DNA of 64,000 nt from Saksenaea vasiformis B4078 (GCA_000697055.1 JNDT01002409.1:20044-84043); one strand, 5' to 3'. Counted from the first letter of the stretch, positions 43,462-56,341 are shown. The notes: generated from the sequence alone by a model not told the origin. A program made the numbers and translations.

Positions 43462-45919
43462 CTATGGAAGAGGGTCATAGCTCCAGATTCGTGCGCGGTT
43501 GTCTCCTGAACCGGTAGCAAAAAGATGTCTTCCTGACGGACTGATTGCCACAGAAATAACTAAGAATAACGGGGTTAGATTGGTTGTGTCGTCGTCTTTT
43601 TTAGTTTCTGGTATGTATGTACCTGAGTTCTTATGTCCTTGAAGCATAAATTGGGTCTGGCCAGTTCGTGGATCCCAGAACTGAACGCTGCGGTCTTTGG
43701 AACCAGACACAACCCAGTTACCATCCGGCGTACAGGCAACAGACAAGACAAAGTCCTATAATAGAAAATGAGATCCCATGGTCATCTAGACAAGTCTTGC
43801 TATACCTTGTGGCCAGTAAAGGTCATTTTGCATGGGCCTCTGGAACGGTCTCTGTCCATTGGGAAACCACGGCTCTCGTTTGTACCGAGCTGCCAAAGTT
43901 TCAACGTCTTGTCTAAACTGCCGCTTACCAGGGTCTTGCCGTCGGGCATGAAAGCAACAGAGTAAACACTGTCTTTATGTCCTTCCAGTCGTTCCAAAAG
44001 TTGACCTGACTGTGTATCCCATATACGGACCATCTTGTCAAGACTTCCAGCTGCTACAAGTCGACCGTCAGGAGAAATAGCAACGCTAGTGACACCAGGA
44101 TCTTTTTGGTCAAGATCCTTAATACGAAGAACGTGCAGACACTGTCCATCCATATTCCATATCCGTGCCGTGCGATCACCTGAACCCGAAACAATGATGC
44201 GTCCATCACGACTGAAATCAAGTGAATAAATGTCTTGTTCGTGACCACTTAGAATACTTCGAATGCGTTTCTTTGCAATATCCCAAATCTATACATATAC
44301 ATATTAGATATATTATGTTTATGAATTGTCCTCAGAATAGCTTAGCCTTTTACTTACCCTGATCTGCTTATCTTCTGCGCCTGTTGCAAGGTACATGCCA
44401 TCAGGACTGAAACAAACGGAACGGATATACAAATCAGCATCCGTTTTCACATTATCATCTTGCAAAACACTAACATAACAAAAAAGCATGAGCATTTGAT
44501 AAGGTGAACCAAAAAAAAAATAGTTGTTACCAAATTCTGTGCGCTGATACAACATCGTAAATGTAGGTTGATCGGTTACAGCCAGCAGCCATATACCGTC
44601 CATCCGCGCTAAATTTAACACAGCACACCACACTTGCATGTTCCAAAGTATGCATCAAATCAACTTTGAGTTGACGTTTTGCTGCCTTGGGATTTAATCT
44701 ACCGTTTTTATTTCCTTACATGAGCTGCTGGCTTTTTCTTGTGGTAGCGGTATCAGTACTTACAAAGCAAACCAGTCGTCTCCCTCAATCTTCATATTGG
44801 CAGGGACACTTTCAGGATCTACATCGGCGAGTCCACCGGGAGCGCTAGAGCCCATTTGTCCTTTGGATGGAGGACGACCAGGAATCATCTGTCCAGGTGA
44901 TGGACCCGGAGGGGGAGGGACAGACTTCCGCTTGGCGCCTGCAGAAAGGGATTCATTGGGTAATGAAGCCGCCTGCGTTGTTGGCGTCTCAGATCCTCCT
45001 ACGCGTGAAGAATAGCCATAGCCTTTTTTTTAAAAAAAAATAAAATAAAAGAAATGAGTACACAATTGGACTGTTCCTGTTACAACGAACCATTACCGCG
45101 TTCATTCAGACTCGGTGGGTAGGATCCTGGTACTGGAGGGGTTGGTACGCCTCCTACGGGAGGTTGCCCATACATACCTACATTTGGACGTATGTCTGTT
45201 TAGAGAATAGCGACGCCATCACGCACAAATTCTTTACTTGGCTGGCTTTGAGGCGGGACAGAGCCATTCATATATCCCGCAGAGGTGGGTGGCGGAGGGG
45301 CTTGCGATGATGGGAAACCTGGGTGCCCTTGCGGAGACTGTTCGCTCATCTGAGGAGGGGCGACAAGACCTGGGTTTTGATTGTTACCGTGCGCGTTCAT
45401 GATCCCACCAAAATAGTTTGAACCCGGACCAATATTAGGTGGCGGCGGTTGATGCTGCGGAGGATGCATCCCACTCGATATCGGGCCAGAAGACGGCATA
45501 CCTGGATGACTACCGCGTGCTTGGGTTGCTTGTTCAAGTTGTTGACGAAGTCGGGCAATTTCATCCTCATATCTGGACGCAAGTTACATGCACGCATGCC
45601 ATACCCAAATAGCATAACACAACTTACTGCTTCTTCAGGGTTTGCTGAGAGCGCTCCAATTCCATGAGACTTTGTTGAAAATTGTTCATTTCTTGGATCT
45701 GCTGATTCACTGCCAACGACAAAATAGAAGAGTATTAGCCACGCGTACCTAGACGTGTCAACTGTTTTACGTACTTTTGTGCTCAAAATCGTCTCTCTGC
45801 CCCTTGCACATGTACACTTCTTGTGTCAATTGATCGAATTCGGCTCTGATGGCGTCCAACATCTCGACGATGCGATTCTGAGGCGCAGGTACCATGGGGC
45901 GATGGTTGTAGACAGACAT
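43462..45919 (-). CDS. TUP1: transcriptional corepressor TUP1 (WD40 repeat)
   Basis: This is the general corepressor that acts with Ssn6/Cyc8 on promoters through recruited DNA-binding proteins. It has roughly 600 residues in about nine exons. The N-terminal tetramerisation helix reads [20 protein letters not shown], as in fungal Tup1. A Gly/Pro/Gln-rich middle (45.2-44.8 kb) follows. Then comes the seven-blade C-terminal propeller, with blades such as [80 protein letters not shown] and [20 protein letters not shown]. It ends [12 protein letters not shown]. The start at 45919 gives [16 protein letters not shown]. Frames join cleanly and nothing is missing. Confidence 0.95.
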
Positions 45920-46639
45920 GGTCCACAGGCTGAGTTAAGTATTAAAAAAAAACTACAGAATATACACTGTCAATTCACTTGGTCGGAGGACATGAAAACC
46001 ATGACAACCTTTTTTTGATATTTGCGTAGAATGAACAACTATGTCTTCTTTTTTCGAGGTACTGAACAGCTGCCAAAAGTAGGACAATCCTGGAAGTTGG
46101 TTAAATAAGTCCTTACAAAGAAGATGGTATAATGTACTATGTGCTAAGATGAAGAGCAGAAAAAAAAGAGGCTCTGCGTGTATGTGTGCGCAAAGAAAAA
46201 AAAAAGCCCAAGTTTTTTTGACTGTCCGCTTCTGGGAACAGTGACAAACTGCAAAATTTAGGGCAAATCGAGACTCTGACTGGACTTGCTAGCATTCTAT
46301 GGCAGCAACAACTACAATGGATACATTAGTTGAAGAAATTGATATAAAGCAAGCTACAGCTACTGGCATTGGGATCCATATAAGTGACAGTAATCGTTGC
46401 GTTTAAATTTCTAAAGGAATGTTCGAACCTTACTTTGAAGAAAGACTGCGACATTTTTGTGGTTGTAACATTTCTCCTGTCAAAAGCGTTGCGATAATGC
46501 GTCAGTTTAAAATTGGTTGACGTCAATCCCGAAGGAACTTTTTACGTCAATGCAATGCTATGATTGGACTATCGCAATTCTTTCCTTTCCGTTTGTCAGA
46601 GCTACGCTGTAGGCATTGTCTGACTCAGAAGATGTTTTA

Positions 46640-47060
46640 AGTACCTGGATGCCGTGGATATTTAAGGGGAAACAGATCTCTCTTCGCTTTCTTCTTCAAT
46701 CCTATCCACTTTTACATCCTTGATATGTACTTTCTTTGATCCTGGATCATTTGTATCTTTTTGTTTGTCGTCTGGCCCGTCTGACCCGAACAGTATCGTT
46801 GAGTGTGTAACTTTCACCCACCACTTAAGTAAACGTTGTCATACTCAGCACCGGTTATCTTTCGCAACTGACCACTACACATTTACATTACTCAAAGCAC
46901 TTTGCGTAGCGTAACTACGACTGAAAAATCCAGATCTCCTATGGCGTAACCGCCTACATATAACTGAATCTCCCTCACGGCAAAGGTGGCTCCTCATGTA
47001 ACGCAAATTTACTTAGAGTAGCGGCTGTTCAGCAAATAGGGAAGTGCCACATTAGCGAGA
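46640..47060 (+). repeat. dispersed repeat, copy G (diverged)
   Basis: This keeps GTGGATATTTAAGGGG (TATA-like), a worn palindrome TTTACATCCTTGATATG, GTCTGACCCGAAC, CACCACTTAAGTAAACGTTG and ACTTAGAGTAGCGGCTGTTC near the 3' end. The intron segment seen in copies C and D appears to be absent or eroded. It lies about 720 bp upstream of TUP1 in the opposite direction. Confidence 0.55.
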
Positions 47061-47655
47061 ACGCCTATGTGTGTGTTATTTATCCGGCGAAGGCCAGGTC
47101 ATTCGCTGTCTTTGATCCAACGGTGCAGCTTGTTCTATGCTTTTGTAGCTTACGCATGAATTACATGGCATAAAAAATTAATGGTGCAAGATCGAAGAGC
47201 TCATTTATAAGAAAATCAAAGGAAATATCAAATGATTTCGATACTGCTATTGTACACATACATGATACAATGACAGCCTAATTGGTTACCTTGACCTACT
47301 CAAGAAGCGGCACCCCTAAAATTGTGTGGGATTTTCCGAATTTTTTTGTGGGCCTTGCCACCCTCTTTTTAACGACCGACAGACACATGTATATCTGTAC
47401 TATAAAGGTTTTAGGGAGGGGTCGCTTTTTTTGTGGGATATACCAGCAAATCTCAGTAATCTGCTATCAGAGCCAGGGTTCTTCTGGTTTGTTCTTGAAA
47501 AGTTAAGGTCGCTAAACGTGGTGTTATGCGTTGGACTTGGGAAGTCATTAAAATTTATGGATTATACATTTATAAGGTTTACAACGGTTTGGATTTTGCT
47601 GAATACAGGTCTAACCATGCAACAGACAATGCATGCTCTTTAAAAATACCCACTA
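47061..47655. other. intergenic, nothing certain
   Basis: This contains a T-rich motif (AATTTTTTTGTGGGCC near 47338) that also occurs before the E2 gene. Two overlapping plus frames (47282-47643) carry no recognisable domain. Confidence 0.35.
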
Positions 47656-48960
47656 AGTATCAATAGGGTCAATAGGCGGCCGCTCGATGTTCTCTGAACT
47701 ATCTCTAATAATCATTGCCGTAAAGTGATTATGTTTGAGTTGCAATACGATCGGCTTTTCTGTCAATTCTTCTTGTGTTAGTCCAGGATTTGTAAAATAT
47801 GGCAATGTTGTGCATTGGTTATATTCGCCAGCATATATGACCGTAGGCCATCCTAACGTTTCAGCCAGAATCTGGGCACATCGACTACTGTCAAACCAAT
47901 GTACCGCTTCGACGTATCCATCATGGATTTGACTATATTTTTCAACCAAATCTGCTGTCTCATAGCCGAGTATGTCTTGGAAGAAGTTGACATTGTTCAA
48001 GAGCGTCTCCATCATTGTCATCTTGATATCTTTCCACTTGTGTTCATCGCCATGAATGACATAGGAAGCGGAACGCTTTCTACAGTTGCCCGTCTGAAGC
48101 AGCACTATATTTTCCAGCTATGCTGTTAGCTGGCAACTGCATGAACTCAAGTTCGTCTTTGTTAATTGGCCGTAGACGTTGATGGTGATCTTCTATTTTA
48201 TTTTGGCGCTGCCTTTTTCTGATTAGTAGTAATGAGTATTAGATTCATGATGTAAATGATGGCTATTTCCAATGATCTACCTTTCGTTGTCCGCAGAGTC
48301 CTCTGACATGTGGCTCTTGCGTTTATCTTGCCTTTGAGCTGCTCGTTGCTTCTGCTCCTGTTTGTATTCGGTTCTTAGCGTATCTAGCTTCTTGGTGCGA
48401 GCTGCTCGTCTAGCTTCTGCAGCGGATTTTGTCTGTTCTTTGTCATTTTCATCTTCTTAATATTCGTTTCTTCGTTGCCAGATAGCTGAAGATCTATTGC
48501 AGCGTTTCCACAATCGGCTTCTTTTTCTGCACACATCGATAGCGATCACAATGGAACGCTTCAACTCCATTCGTTGTACGTGTGTTGTTATTCTGCAATA
48601 CTTCCTGCAATGCATTTTGAAACCTGAGGATGAAGCTGCTACTTCATCCCTAGCCCACCACTTCTTCAGATTAGGGAATTCTACCTTCAACTGCTGAACT
48701 GCCACATCAAACAAGTGTCGAGTTGTGGCGATGTAAACGAGGCTAGTAAGATCGATAAATACAGTTTCTTTGTTGGATGGCACCACGGCGAGGTTTTTCC
48801 ACGTTCTTTGCACGGATTGTCGTCAACCGTAGTAGCAGGCTTTTTGGGCTCACCGTGCTATTAGGACATAACTCTTCAAAGGCTAAACAAAAGCCTCTGC
48901 GTTGAGCTTTCGAATAATCCATTACTAGTCCAGAGAACTTCATCGTAAGTCGTTCGTCGC
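47656..48960 (-). pseudogene. Mutator-like transposase fused to OTU cysteine peptidase, degenerate
   Basis: Read on the minus strand. First comes the tail of a MULE-type DDE transposase: TMKFSGLVMDYSKAQRRGFC, NLAVVPSNKETVFIDLTSLV, EFPNLKKWW and, in another frame, RTTNGVEAFHCDRYRCVQKK. After a charged linker comes the block NKDELEFMQLPANSIAGKYS. The OTU peptidase then starts with its Cys in GNCRKRSASYVIHGDE and runs through VEAVHWFDSSRCAQILAETL to the His region QLKHNHFTAMII. Several frame changes and a stop break it. One extra base lies just before the catalytic GNC. The DDE acidic residues at the N-terminal side are missing. The fusion order is seen in sequence; the element class is known from the families. 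Confidence 0.65.
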
Positions 48961-49010
48961 GGAGATCATCGTTTCAGTCGCCCATGCAGAAAAACGCCAG
49001 AAAGTGAGCT

Positions 49011-50580
49011 CTAAAATACGTAGCTCACTGTCCGTCCAAGGTTTCTTGAAAGTTCGACTGCATATCTGTTTAATTCCTGGAAGAATATGTTTGTCGTACA
49101 TAGATAGAAGTGCCCATCAAAGCAATCATAGGTGACATCTGTCAGCATAGGGTTTACCGAGAAATCAGTCCATGCAGGCGGTCGATGGCAGCGGTAATTG
49201 AAATCACCTAGAAGGACATCGGGCCGTAGCACATACATGGAGGAGAGAAGTTCGAGAAGATTGTGGTAGAAGGGCCTGCGTTGAGGATAACGGCTTGGGG
49301 AGTAGATGACTGCAACTACCATAGACTGGAAGAAGTTGTCGGTGTGAGTTGCCTGAGCCCGCGCAGAATGGCAGGCACAGGCGACCAGGCGTGGCGTCCA
49401 TGACCTCAAGGTGACCATGGACGACTCAAAGCTTGGTAGTTGCTGTCCGGTCGCTATCTTGTTTTTTTTTCGGTAAGCATTGTGCGCTTGAGGTATCCAA
49501 CCAGTTGCGGTACCGAACATCATCCCGTGCCCAAAGGAGGCGCCTCCCTCGGCTGGAAGACGACCCGTCTGAAAGTTATCGCGTGCCTCTCAAGAAGACA
49601 TTGCGAAAGGAAAGGCGAGTTGTGCCGCTCCACATGGTGGGCCGAGCAATGAACGACGACGTCTTTTTAACTAGTGGATTGGAAGGTTTTTAAAGCCTCA
49701 GGAAAATCCGCCACCATCGCTGTTCAAAGAGGAATTTCATATCCTCTCTGTGTCATCTTTCTAAAAATTCGATTAGCTCCACATTCTTGGTTATATGGCC
49801 CTTTCCCAAGTGCTCCAAGTCTTCGTCAATGTTGTGTATAGGACGATTAGGGTTCTAGATTCTCAGCGCGCCAGTACTGATCACCAGGCCTTTAGGAGTC
49901 TCCGCTGGAAAATCTAATATACGTTGTTCGAGCTTTTTAGGCGAGTCCCATGGATACGAGTGTCTTTATGCGTCGACGCCCAGCGAATACTCGGATTTTG
50001 CAATCAACTTTCACAGGACATTCGATATGAACAACCTTCGTTGGAGGCTCCTCTTTGGTGAAGAACAAAACGTATCCATCCTCCAACTGATTTTCTATTC
50101 TTTTCAAAGATGATTTTGGTCCCATCAACTTCCGGACGCAAGATACGCATGCTTAATTGCACCTAAGCAAACTTTGGTGATGCCTTTTTCTCCCTTTATG
50201 CAATCGTAAGATGTCCGCCACAATGTCTCTGCCGAATACAAGGACGCCATTATCGTCCATTTCAAGGGTAATTTTTGTGGACTTTGTCGCCAGCAATCCA
50301 TTTCGGAAATGGCGCGTTCCAAATTTACAATCAATTTCAAATATCTATAAAACTATTTGTAGGTATCATGCATTTTTATTCGAGTTAACAAGCATTTCTG
50401 TAGATTTATGTACCAGCAAGGGAGCAAGTCGACGCGAAATAATGAATTGCTTTGTTAACGTTCCTGGAGCATGTCCTTTACTTTTCCTGAATTTAGATCG
50501 GCGACTGAACGTCGCGTCTCCCTCGAAAAATCTGGCAGTCGAATTGTTGTGGTGTCCTCCTTTTCAATGGATAGCATGAT
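49011..50580 (-). mobile_element. non-LTR retrotransposon remnant (endonuclease domain)
   Basis: The minus frame from 49523 reads ESSMVTLRSWTPRLVACACH, MVVAVIYSPSRYPQRRPFYH and VLRPDVLLGDFNYRCHRPPA. The L-x-GDFNY motif is the hallmark of the exonuclease-endonuclease-phosphatase domain of LINE elements. Upstream, 50340-49937 holds a coding-like ORF (ITKVCLGAIKHAYLASG; SLKRIENQLEDGYVLFFTKE) that could be ORF1. Reverse transcriptase is not present; the fragment stops against the MULE relic. It is dead and truncated at the 3' end. Confidence 0.55.
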
Positions 50581-52213
50581 TACAAGACTGGATTAAAGGC
50601 AGTACCTGTTGAGTGTGCTACAAGGTTCTATACCATGTAAACTGACTGATAAGCGTCTTACATAGTCAAATCGATCTGAAAACCATCATTAGAAAGTCCA
50701 TCTCTACTGAGACTTTTTTCCTGCCTATACATACGCAGTCTGTCATACGAGCATTTGCCAGACCGGCTAACCCACTACGGGTGTTCATTGCTTTTTATGA
50801 ACTTAGCAGAGATATAGTACGTATCTACCAGACAGATTATCTTAACGAGTTACTAGAAATATATTGAGATTTTGGCGATATTATTGCTATAATTAATTGG
50901 AAGATAGTTGTTATCGTACTGCAATTACTTCACTCTACTGATACCGTCACAAAGTTTCATAAAAATATACGTGGTTAGTCTATTAACAAGATGCCGAAGG
51001 ACAAATCCTAAAAGCGACTTGATCAGCAAGGAGCACAGTACACGTCATCTGAGGAGGAGAAAGTTCCTCTTGAAGCAAGTACGCTTGATGGAACTGTCAC
51101 TTGGACAGGTTGTCCGGTGGTTAGCCACACCTAATATCTAATGAAACTATCCATACGCATGGCTGTTAGCAATGCTGTTGGTGACTATCTTCCCCTTGTC
51201 GATGGTAGACGTTCAAGCGTTACAGCTATTAGCAGAGAGTACCTTCCCGTCGTTGCAAATGATGTATAAGCCACCTTCAATCGATTCAATGGATGTCCAT
51301 GGATAAAGTTTGAAAGCAGGACAGGCGGACATAGAATAAGCAGGACCAAGCGGTTAGAAAAGCTACTGCTTCAGAACGGTCTAGAAGGCGGACAGGAACA
51401 GATAAGAATTTGACTTGCCAAAGTATATGTTGTTTCTAGCAAATCTACCACCACTTCCTACCCGTAAGATGCCTATTTGGAAATAAATACTTAAGGTTTC
51501 ATACCAACGGAACAAGAAATTTTAACCTACACACTTCATGTGGTCTTTTCTGTCCATTTAGACAACAGCTATGTATGTAGTTTTCTACTTTCATGTTTCG
51601 AATTGCCATCTAGAGCATATTGAAAGCAAATGTCCTTACCCTTCTGTAACCCGAACGTTTCGGTTCGGCGGATAAACCCGCGATCGTACTCTTATTTTTT
51701 TTTTTACTATCAGCTTCTGTTGGAAACTTCAATCCATCGCTGCATTTCAAATGTTGCCGACCTGACATTCCCAGCTGAATCTTATCTCAGTGGACTTTTT
51801 GTTTGTTATCTCCGCCATTTGCATTATTCCCTTCATTTTCCTTTTCAGGATCATATGACAATCGACTTTGGTATTGCATTGGTTTCGCTCAGGATGAGTC
51901 TGGCTCGTGTTTTGGGAGCTTGTTCTGCAGATCAAGTTGTTATTCTTCGGACCTTTTTTCTTTTACGGCACGTAAACGAGTGCACATACATTCATCTACA
52001 CGTGTGTGTATGTCGGGATGACGGGTCAATTCGCCCGGCAGGAGAGAAAAAAAAAAGCTAGTGACCTTCATGCTTTCATATCGGTATTCTTTTGGATCTT
52101 CTGAGACCTTACATAATTAGATATCGAGCAAAAAAAATCTTTCCCAGGCCGAGGTTAATCGGATCACACGATCGTTGTGCCATGTCAAACAACTCATGGG
52201 GAATAGACCGTCC
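50581..52213. other. intergenic, nothing certain
   Basis: A short plus frame near 50990-51140 (SSEEEKVPLEASTLDGTVTW) looks coding-like but has an in-frame stop near its start. A longer frame at 51630-52061 is low-complexity and unsupported. Confidence 0.3.
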
Positions 52214-52239
52214 TTTTTTTTTTTTTTTTTTTTTTTTTT
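52214..52239. repeat. homopolymer of 26 T
   Basis: An uninterrupted T run. On the minus strand this is poly-A and could mark the end of an old retroposed sequence, but no matching body was recognised beside it. Confidence 0.9.
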
Positions 52240-53359
52240 ACTCTGTAGGTCCACTACTTTACTGTTTAGAACAGCTTATGCTTTATTTACACTTGAAACT
52301 GTGTAACGGTTTAAGAGATATTAGTCAAGCAAACTTTAATCAATGTAATCTAATGTAGGCGGCCGACTGCTGCAATAAACCTGCAGAACATTGTATAACA
52401 AGAACAACTAGGTCGAAATACCTTCTCGTTTTCCTTAACAATTTTTTTAGGCGGGAATGACATAATTTTGCTTTTGTTCTCGAAAGATCTATTCTTTGGC
52501 ATGTGTACAGTGCAACAATGAATTCCTTTTGATAAAATTTAGGTTATAACCCCTGAGGAAAAGCTATGTGAAATCTGCAGACACTGCAAATAAAGTTTAA
52601 CTCTAACTATGCTAGTTGTACACGAAAATACCAAGTGTAACGGTGACAACTCCATCCAATGGTTGTCGTGCCTGTGGCCCTCATCAGGAGTCTGAAAGAA
52701 CAATGAATGACCCTGAGGGTGACACTGGCTGAAGGAAGAAAGAAACAAACGTATGGGCATGAATCACACCCTGTGCAGTCGGTCCTACCCGAGATAAAGC
52801 GGCGCTTCCAGGAAGCAAACGCACAATTCACCTTTTATCTTTACCGGAGAAAACGGCAAGAAAAAAAAAAGAAATGGAAGACTTCTAGGGAATTGAGTTG
52901 GTGGCGATCTGCAGAAACTTAGTTCACCACGAAGTTAAACCCTATGGAACTTGGCATCTGACAAATTCTAGGAACATCAACAGAAAAGAAGAAGCAATGG
53001 ATAAGAGGTCGTCTATCTGGGCTACAATGCATCCTGGACCAGCAATGCAGTCATATCAACCTAAGGAAGCAATAGCATGGATCTTTCATGATTATTAATG
53101 AAATTATAGCATGCGGTGCAAGATAAAATTGATACACTATCCAAGAATTGGAGTCAACCGACTTTCTGGATGAACAATAGGGCTGATGACCTGGAAATTG
53201 GCTTGAACTAAAAAAAAACCTGTGTACCATTCGCCTAAATCTTACTAGTTGAGTCTAGCGGCGTGGGCGGACAGTAACAGAAAAGGTACGCTGGAACTCG
53301 GTGTTAGACGACGCCTATGTCGTACCGTTCTCTGTGCACGAAACGTTCTTTTTCTCTAG

Positions 53360-53500
53360 TCACATCTGACCTTATCGGAGGAGAAAAGGGATCAGGCTAT
53401 CATACCAACTTCGTTCGTAGATACTTTCATTCGACACGACACTAACGCTATTGGTGGCCATTTCGGCCTGTAGCCACCCGAAACAGGCATGCGTTTTTAC
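53360..53500 (+). mobile_element. Ty3/gypsy-type integrase zinc-finger relic
   Basis: The plus frame reads RDQAIIPTSFVDTFIRHDTN, then AIGGHFGL, and a TAG. The sequence I-P-x-x-[FL]-x-x-x-x-[FI]-x-x-H-D-x-x-x-I-G-G-H-F-G is the first half of the HHCC finger region of Ty3-type integrases. The two Cys of the finger and the rest of the integrase are not found. No LTRs were identified. It is a small dead fragment. Confidence 0.45.
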
Positions 53501-54375
53501 ATTGCATTATGTGAACGATGAAACTATGTGCACCCACTGAAAAAGACCCGAAGACTGGTTACCGGAACGCGTGTTTGACACCTTTAGAAACTCATAATCC
53601 TTATGTGAAACAAACTGGTTGTCTTTTTAACTAACTGGCAAGTAGGATTGTTTGTTATTAGATTTATCAATTCATTTCTCCTGGTGGCAATTCATGAATA
53701 GAGTTAGTTTCTTTTTAATTGATCTGAAAAATGCTTTTTGCTTCTAAACAATTTTGGTGTTATTGAACTAAGAACTTTTTTTTAATTCACTTCTTAGAAA
53801 CCGACGTCAAAACTAGTAGTTCATATTCGCAGGGCAAATAATACTACCGAAAATGTTGTAACACCATGGACCTTGTTTGGATCATATGATGATTGCCTTT
53901 CTGCTTCTAGAACCTTTTGATCTAATAGCAGAGAAAAAGTGAGCTGTTTCAACAATAATTAGAAAAGGGGGGAAACCGTGCACGATGGGTCATTGTACCG
54001 CCCATAAGGTACTGAGGCCGGAAGTAGGTCTAATTTGTTATGTATCGTTTTATTTTGCATGAGAAATGATACGATTGGATCAAGCATATACAAGCGGAAA
54101 CATGCCGCTACTTTCAATTGGTTCATGCATTCTATCATCAGTGTATGTGTGATCCTTAGTGGCACGCTAATGCCTTGATTCTAACAGAGCGTGGCTGAGT
54201 GGCAACGCTTACGCGAATCCTTACTGTCAAAGCATTTCAAGACATTGCGATTAGTACCTCATGGAGAGGAAGCACTAATAGTATGCCTGATGACTAGGAA
54301 TTTTTTTTGTGGGCCGTTCTCTACACGTCACGAAACTCCTTTTTGTCCCTTCTTTTTTTTATTCACATTTGAATC
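53501..54375. other. intergenic, upstream of the E2 gene
   Basis: No recognisable gene. A T-rich motif ending TTTGTGGGCC lies at about 54300-54315, some 65 bp before the E2 start codon, and is likely part of its promoter or leader. Confidence 0.4.
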
Positions 54376-55212
54376 ATGCCTCTGGCATCAGCGGCGAAAC
54401 GACTTCAACGCGAAATTCTTGATATTCAATCAGATCCTGATGCAAATATTGAATTACGTCTAACAGATGACTTGAGTGAGTTCGGAATAATCATTTGAAT
54501 AAAAAACAACTGAAGAGAATCACTCCCAAAAGGCCAATACTACGCTGTCATTCTCGGACCCCCTGACACTGCGTACGAAGGTAAGCTTTTTTACTTCGGG
54601 AACAAAAAAATTGCATGATAGCTAAAGTGATAAATAATACCAATAATAATAAAAGGCGGCAAGTTCCTCATTGATATTCATCTCGGTGTAAGGTGTACCT
54701 ATCAATCGCTTCCATTTTTCGAATCATTTTCACTCTAGGACAACTTCCCATTTCATCCACCACGCGTAAAGTTTTTGACAGCAGTATACCATCCAAATAT
54801 TAGCTCACAAACAGTAAGATGCACACCATTCCTGTTTCCATCGTCTGACACCTTGTGCTAGGGAGCAATATGTCTGGTAAATGACCGACTTGCAATGATA
54901 GATGGACTCAATTGAATACTGCAGGATATTCTAAAAAACAACTGGTCTCCTGCAATGACGCTTAAAACCGTGCTCTTGTCTTTACAAGTACTCTTAGCAT
55001 CACCTGTACCTAATGATCCACAGGTACTTGGAGGGAGAGAACCAAAGCTACCTTTTTTACGGAGCTCAATCTTTCTTTTTCTATAGGATGCTCAAGTAGC
55101 GGCCCACCTCCAACGCGATCCGGAAGATTTTGAAAGAACAGCACGCTACTGGACACAAGTATACGCGCATGGCGAAAAAACAGATCGTAGAATCCTTGCA
55201 AACGGAGAATGA
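54376..55212 (+). CDS. ubiquitin-conjugating enzyme E2 (UBE2K/Ubc1-like core)
   Basis: This carries ubiquitin as a thioester and passes it to substrates with an E3. Seven exons encode about 155-165 residues: [20 protein letters not shown], the [15 protein letters not shown] turn, [20 protein letters not shown], and the active-site block [20 protein letters not shown] with Cys and the flanking N-N-W. The helix [20 protein letters not shown] follows. It ends [10 protein letters not shown]. The closest families are UBE2K/Ubc1, which usually carry a C-terminal UBA domain; here the protein stops before one. No break is visible in the core. The next gene starts about 240 bp downstream on the same strand. 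Confidence 0.93.
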
Positions 55213-55455
55213 AATGCTTTAAACCTTGGCTTGTTACTGTTGTGTCGAATCATAACTTATGCTATCGTACATAAAGTTCTGCGCTGAGAAAAACATGCGT
55301 TGTTAATATATCCATCACCAGTCGCACATTTACGTTCAGACTGAGAGCCTCCTAACTAAACTGGAACCACTCTTGTTAGACACGACCAAATGATATGAGT
55401 AAGCGTGACGGATAAATCCGGTATTTTTTCTCTGTGCAATGAACGGTTTCTCTTC

Positions 55456-56341
55456 ATGACTTCCGTTACGAATTTAAAGCGTTTGCTGCGCAAGGAAATT
55501 GGAACAAGACTAAAAAGCATACCATCGTCAACGATTGAGAGCGAATGTATGGAAAATGCTTTGGGCTTTTGTTTAAGAATAAACATCATGGTCTGTTAGC
55601 GGAACATGTGACAAAGCAATTGTTGGCCATGGATGTCTACCAACGCAGCCGTACCATCAGCGTGTTTATCAGCATGCCTCACGGTGAAATCAACACGAGT
55701 GCCATTATACATGCTATTTTGCATTCTTCAGACGGTAATTCGGCAATATCCTTTTTTGCGACTCTTAAACTTATGGTCTCTTCCCCTAGGCAAAAAGTTA
55801 TACGTGCCTCGATGGACAAAAAATAGCATGGAAATGGTCAAGATTTCTTCTTGGGACACTTATCAATCATTACCTATTAACCGATGGAATATCCCGGAGC
55901 CACCACACGATCGTGTCATGGAAACAGGTTCGGCCTGATGCTACAATAAAATCAGACAGCTGACCTAGTGTATTCAAGCACTCGATACAGAAGCCTTGGA
56001 TCTTATCCTCGTACCAGGTACAGAAAAGAAATTCCTTTTTCATTTGTCTCATGGAGAACGATGGTAGCGATGGCATTTGACAAGGAACGCAACCGGATCG
56101 GTCACGGGAAAGGATACTATGATCGCTATCTCGAAAAATGCAGTACATGGGCAGCTGAGCGCGGTTGCCCGCCACCTGTTACAGGTAAACTTTCTATCTC
56201 ACTGTGGACAAAGATGACTGATAAAACGTTTTAGTTGGCCTTGCTCTAGAAGAGCAAATTGTAGATACCAACGTGATTCCTGTCGAGGATACGGATAGAC
56301 AACTCGATTATGTCGTGACACATAAAGAAATCATCCACTAA
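55456..56341 (+). CDS. 5-formyltetrahydrofolate cyclo-ligase
   Basis: This converts 5-formyl-THF to 5,10-methenyl-THF using ATP, returning folinate to one-carbon metabolism. Six exons give about 210 residues. The N-terminus is MTSVTNLKRLLRKEIGTRLK. The family blocks are SRTISVFISMPHGEINTSAI, GKKLYVPRWTKNSMEMVKIS, the product-site segment DLILVP joined to AMAFDKERNRIGHGKGYYDR, and VGLALEEQIVDTNVIPVEDT. The glycine-rich R-I-G-x-G-K-G-Y-Y-D-R motif is intact. It ends HKEIIH at TAA 56339. The ATG at 55456 was chosen over 55405 because it gives the usual family start. It is convergent with SEC24, 130 bp apart. Confidence 0.92.

Noticed and set aside
51630..52061. 143-codon plus-strand frame
   Set aside because: Rich in Leu, Phe and Ser without domains, runs through T-rich DNA, and no splice or codon support.
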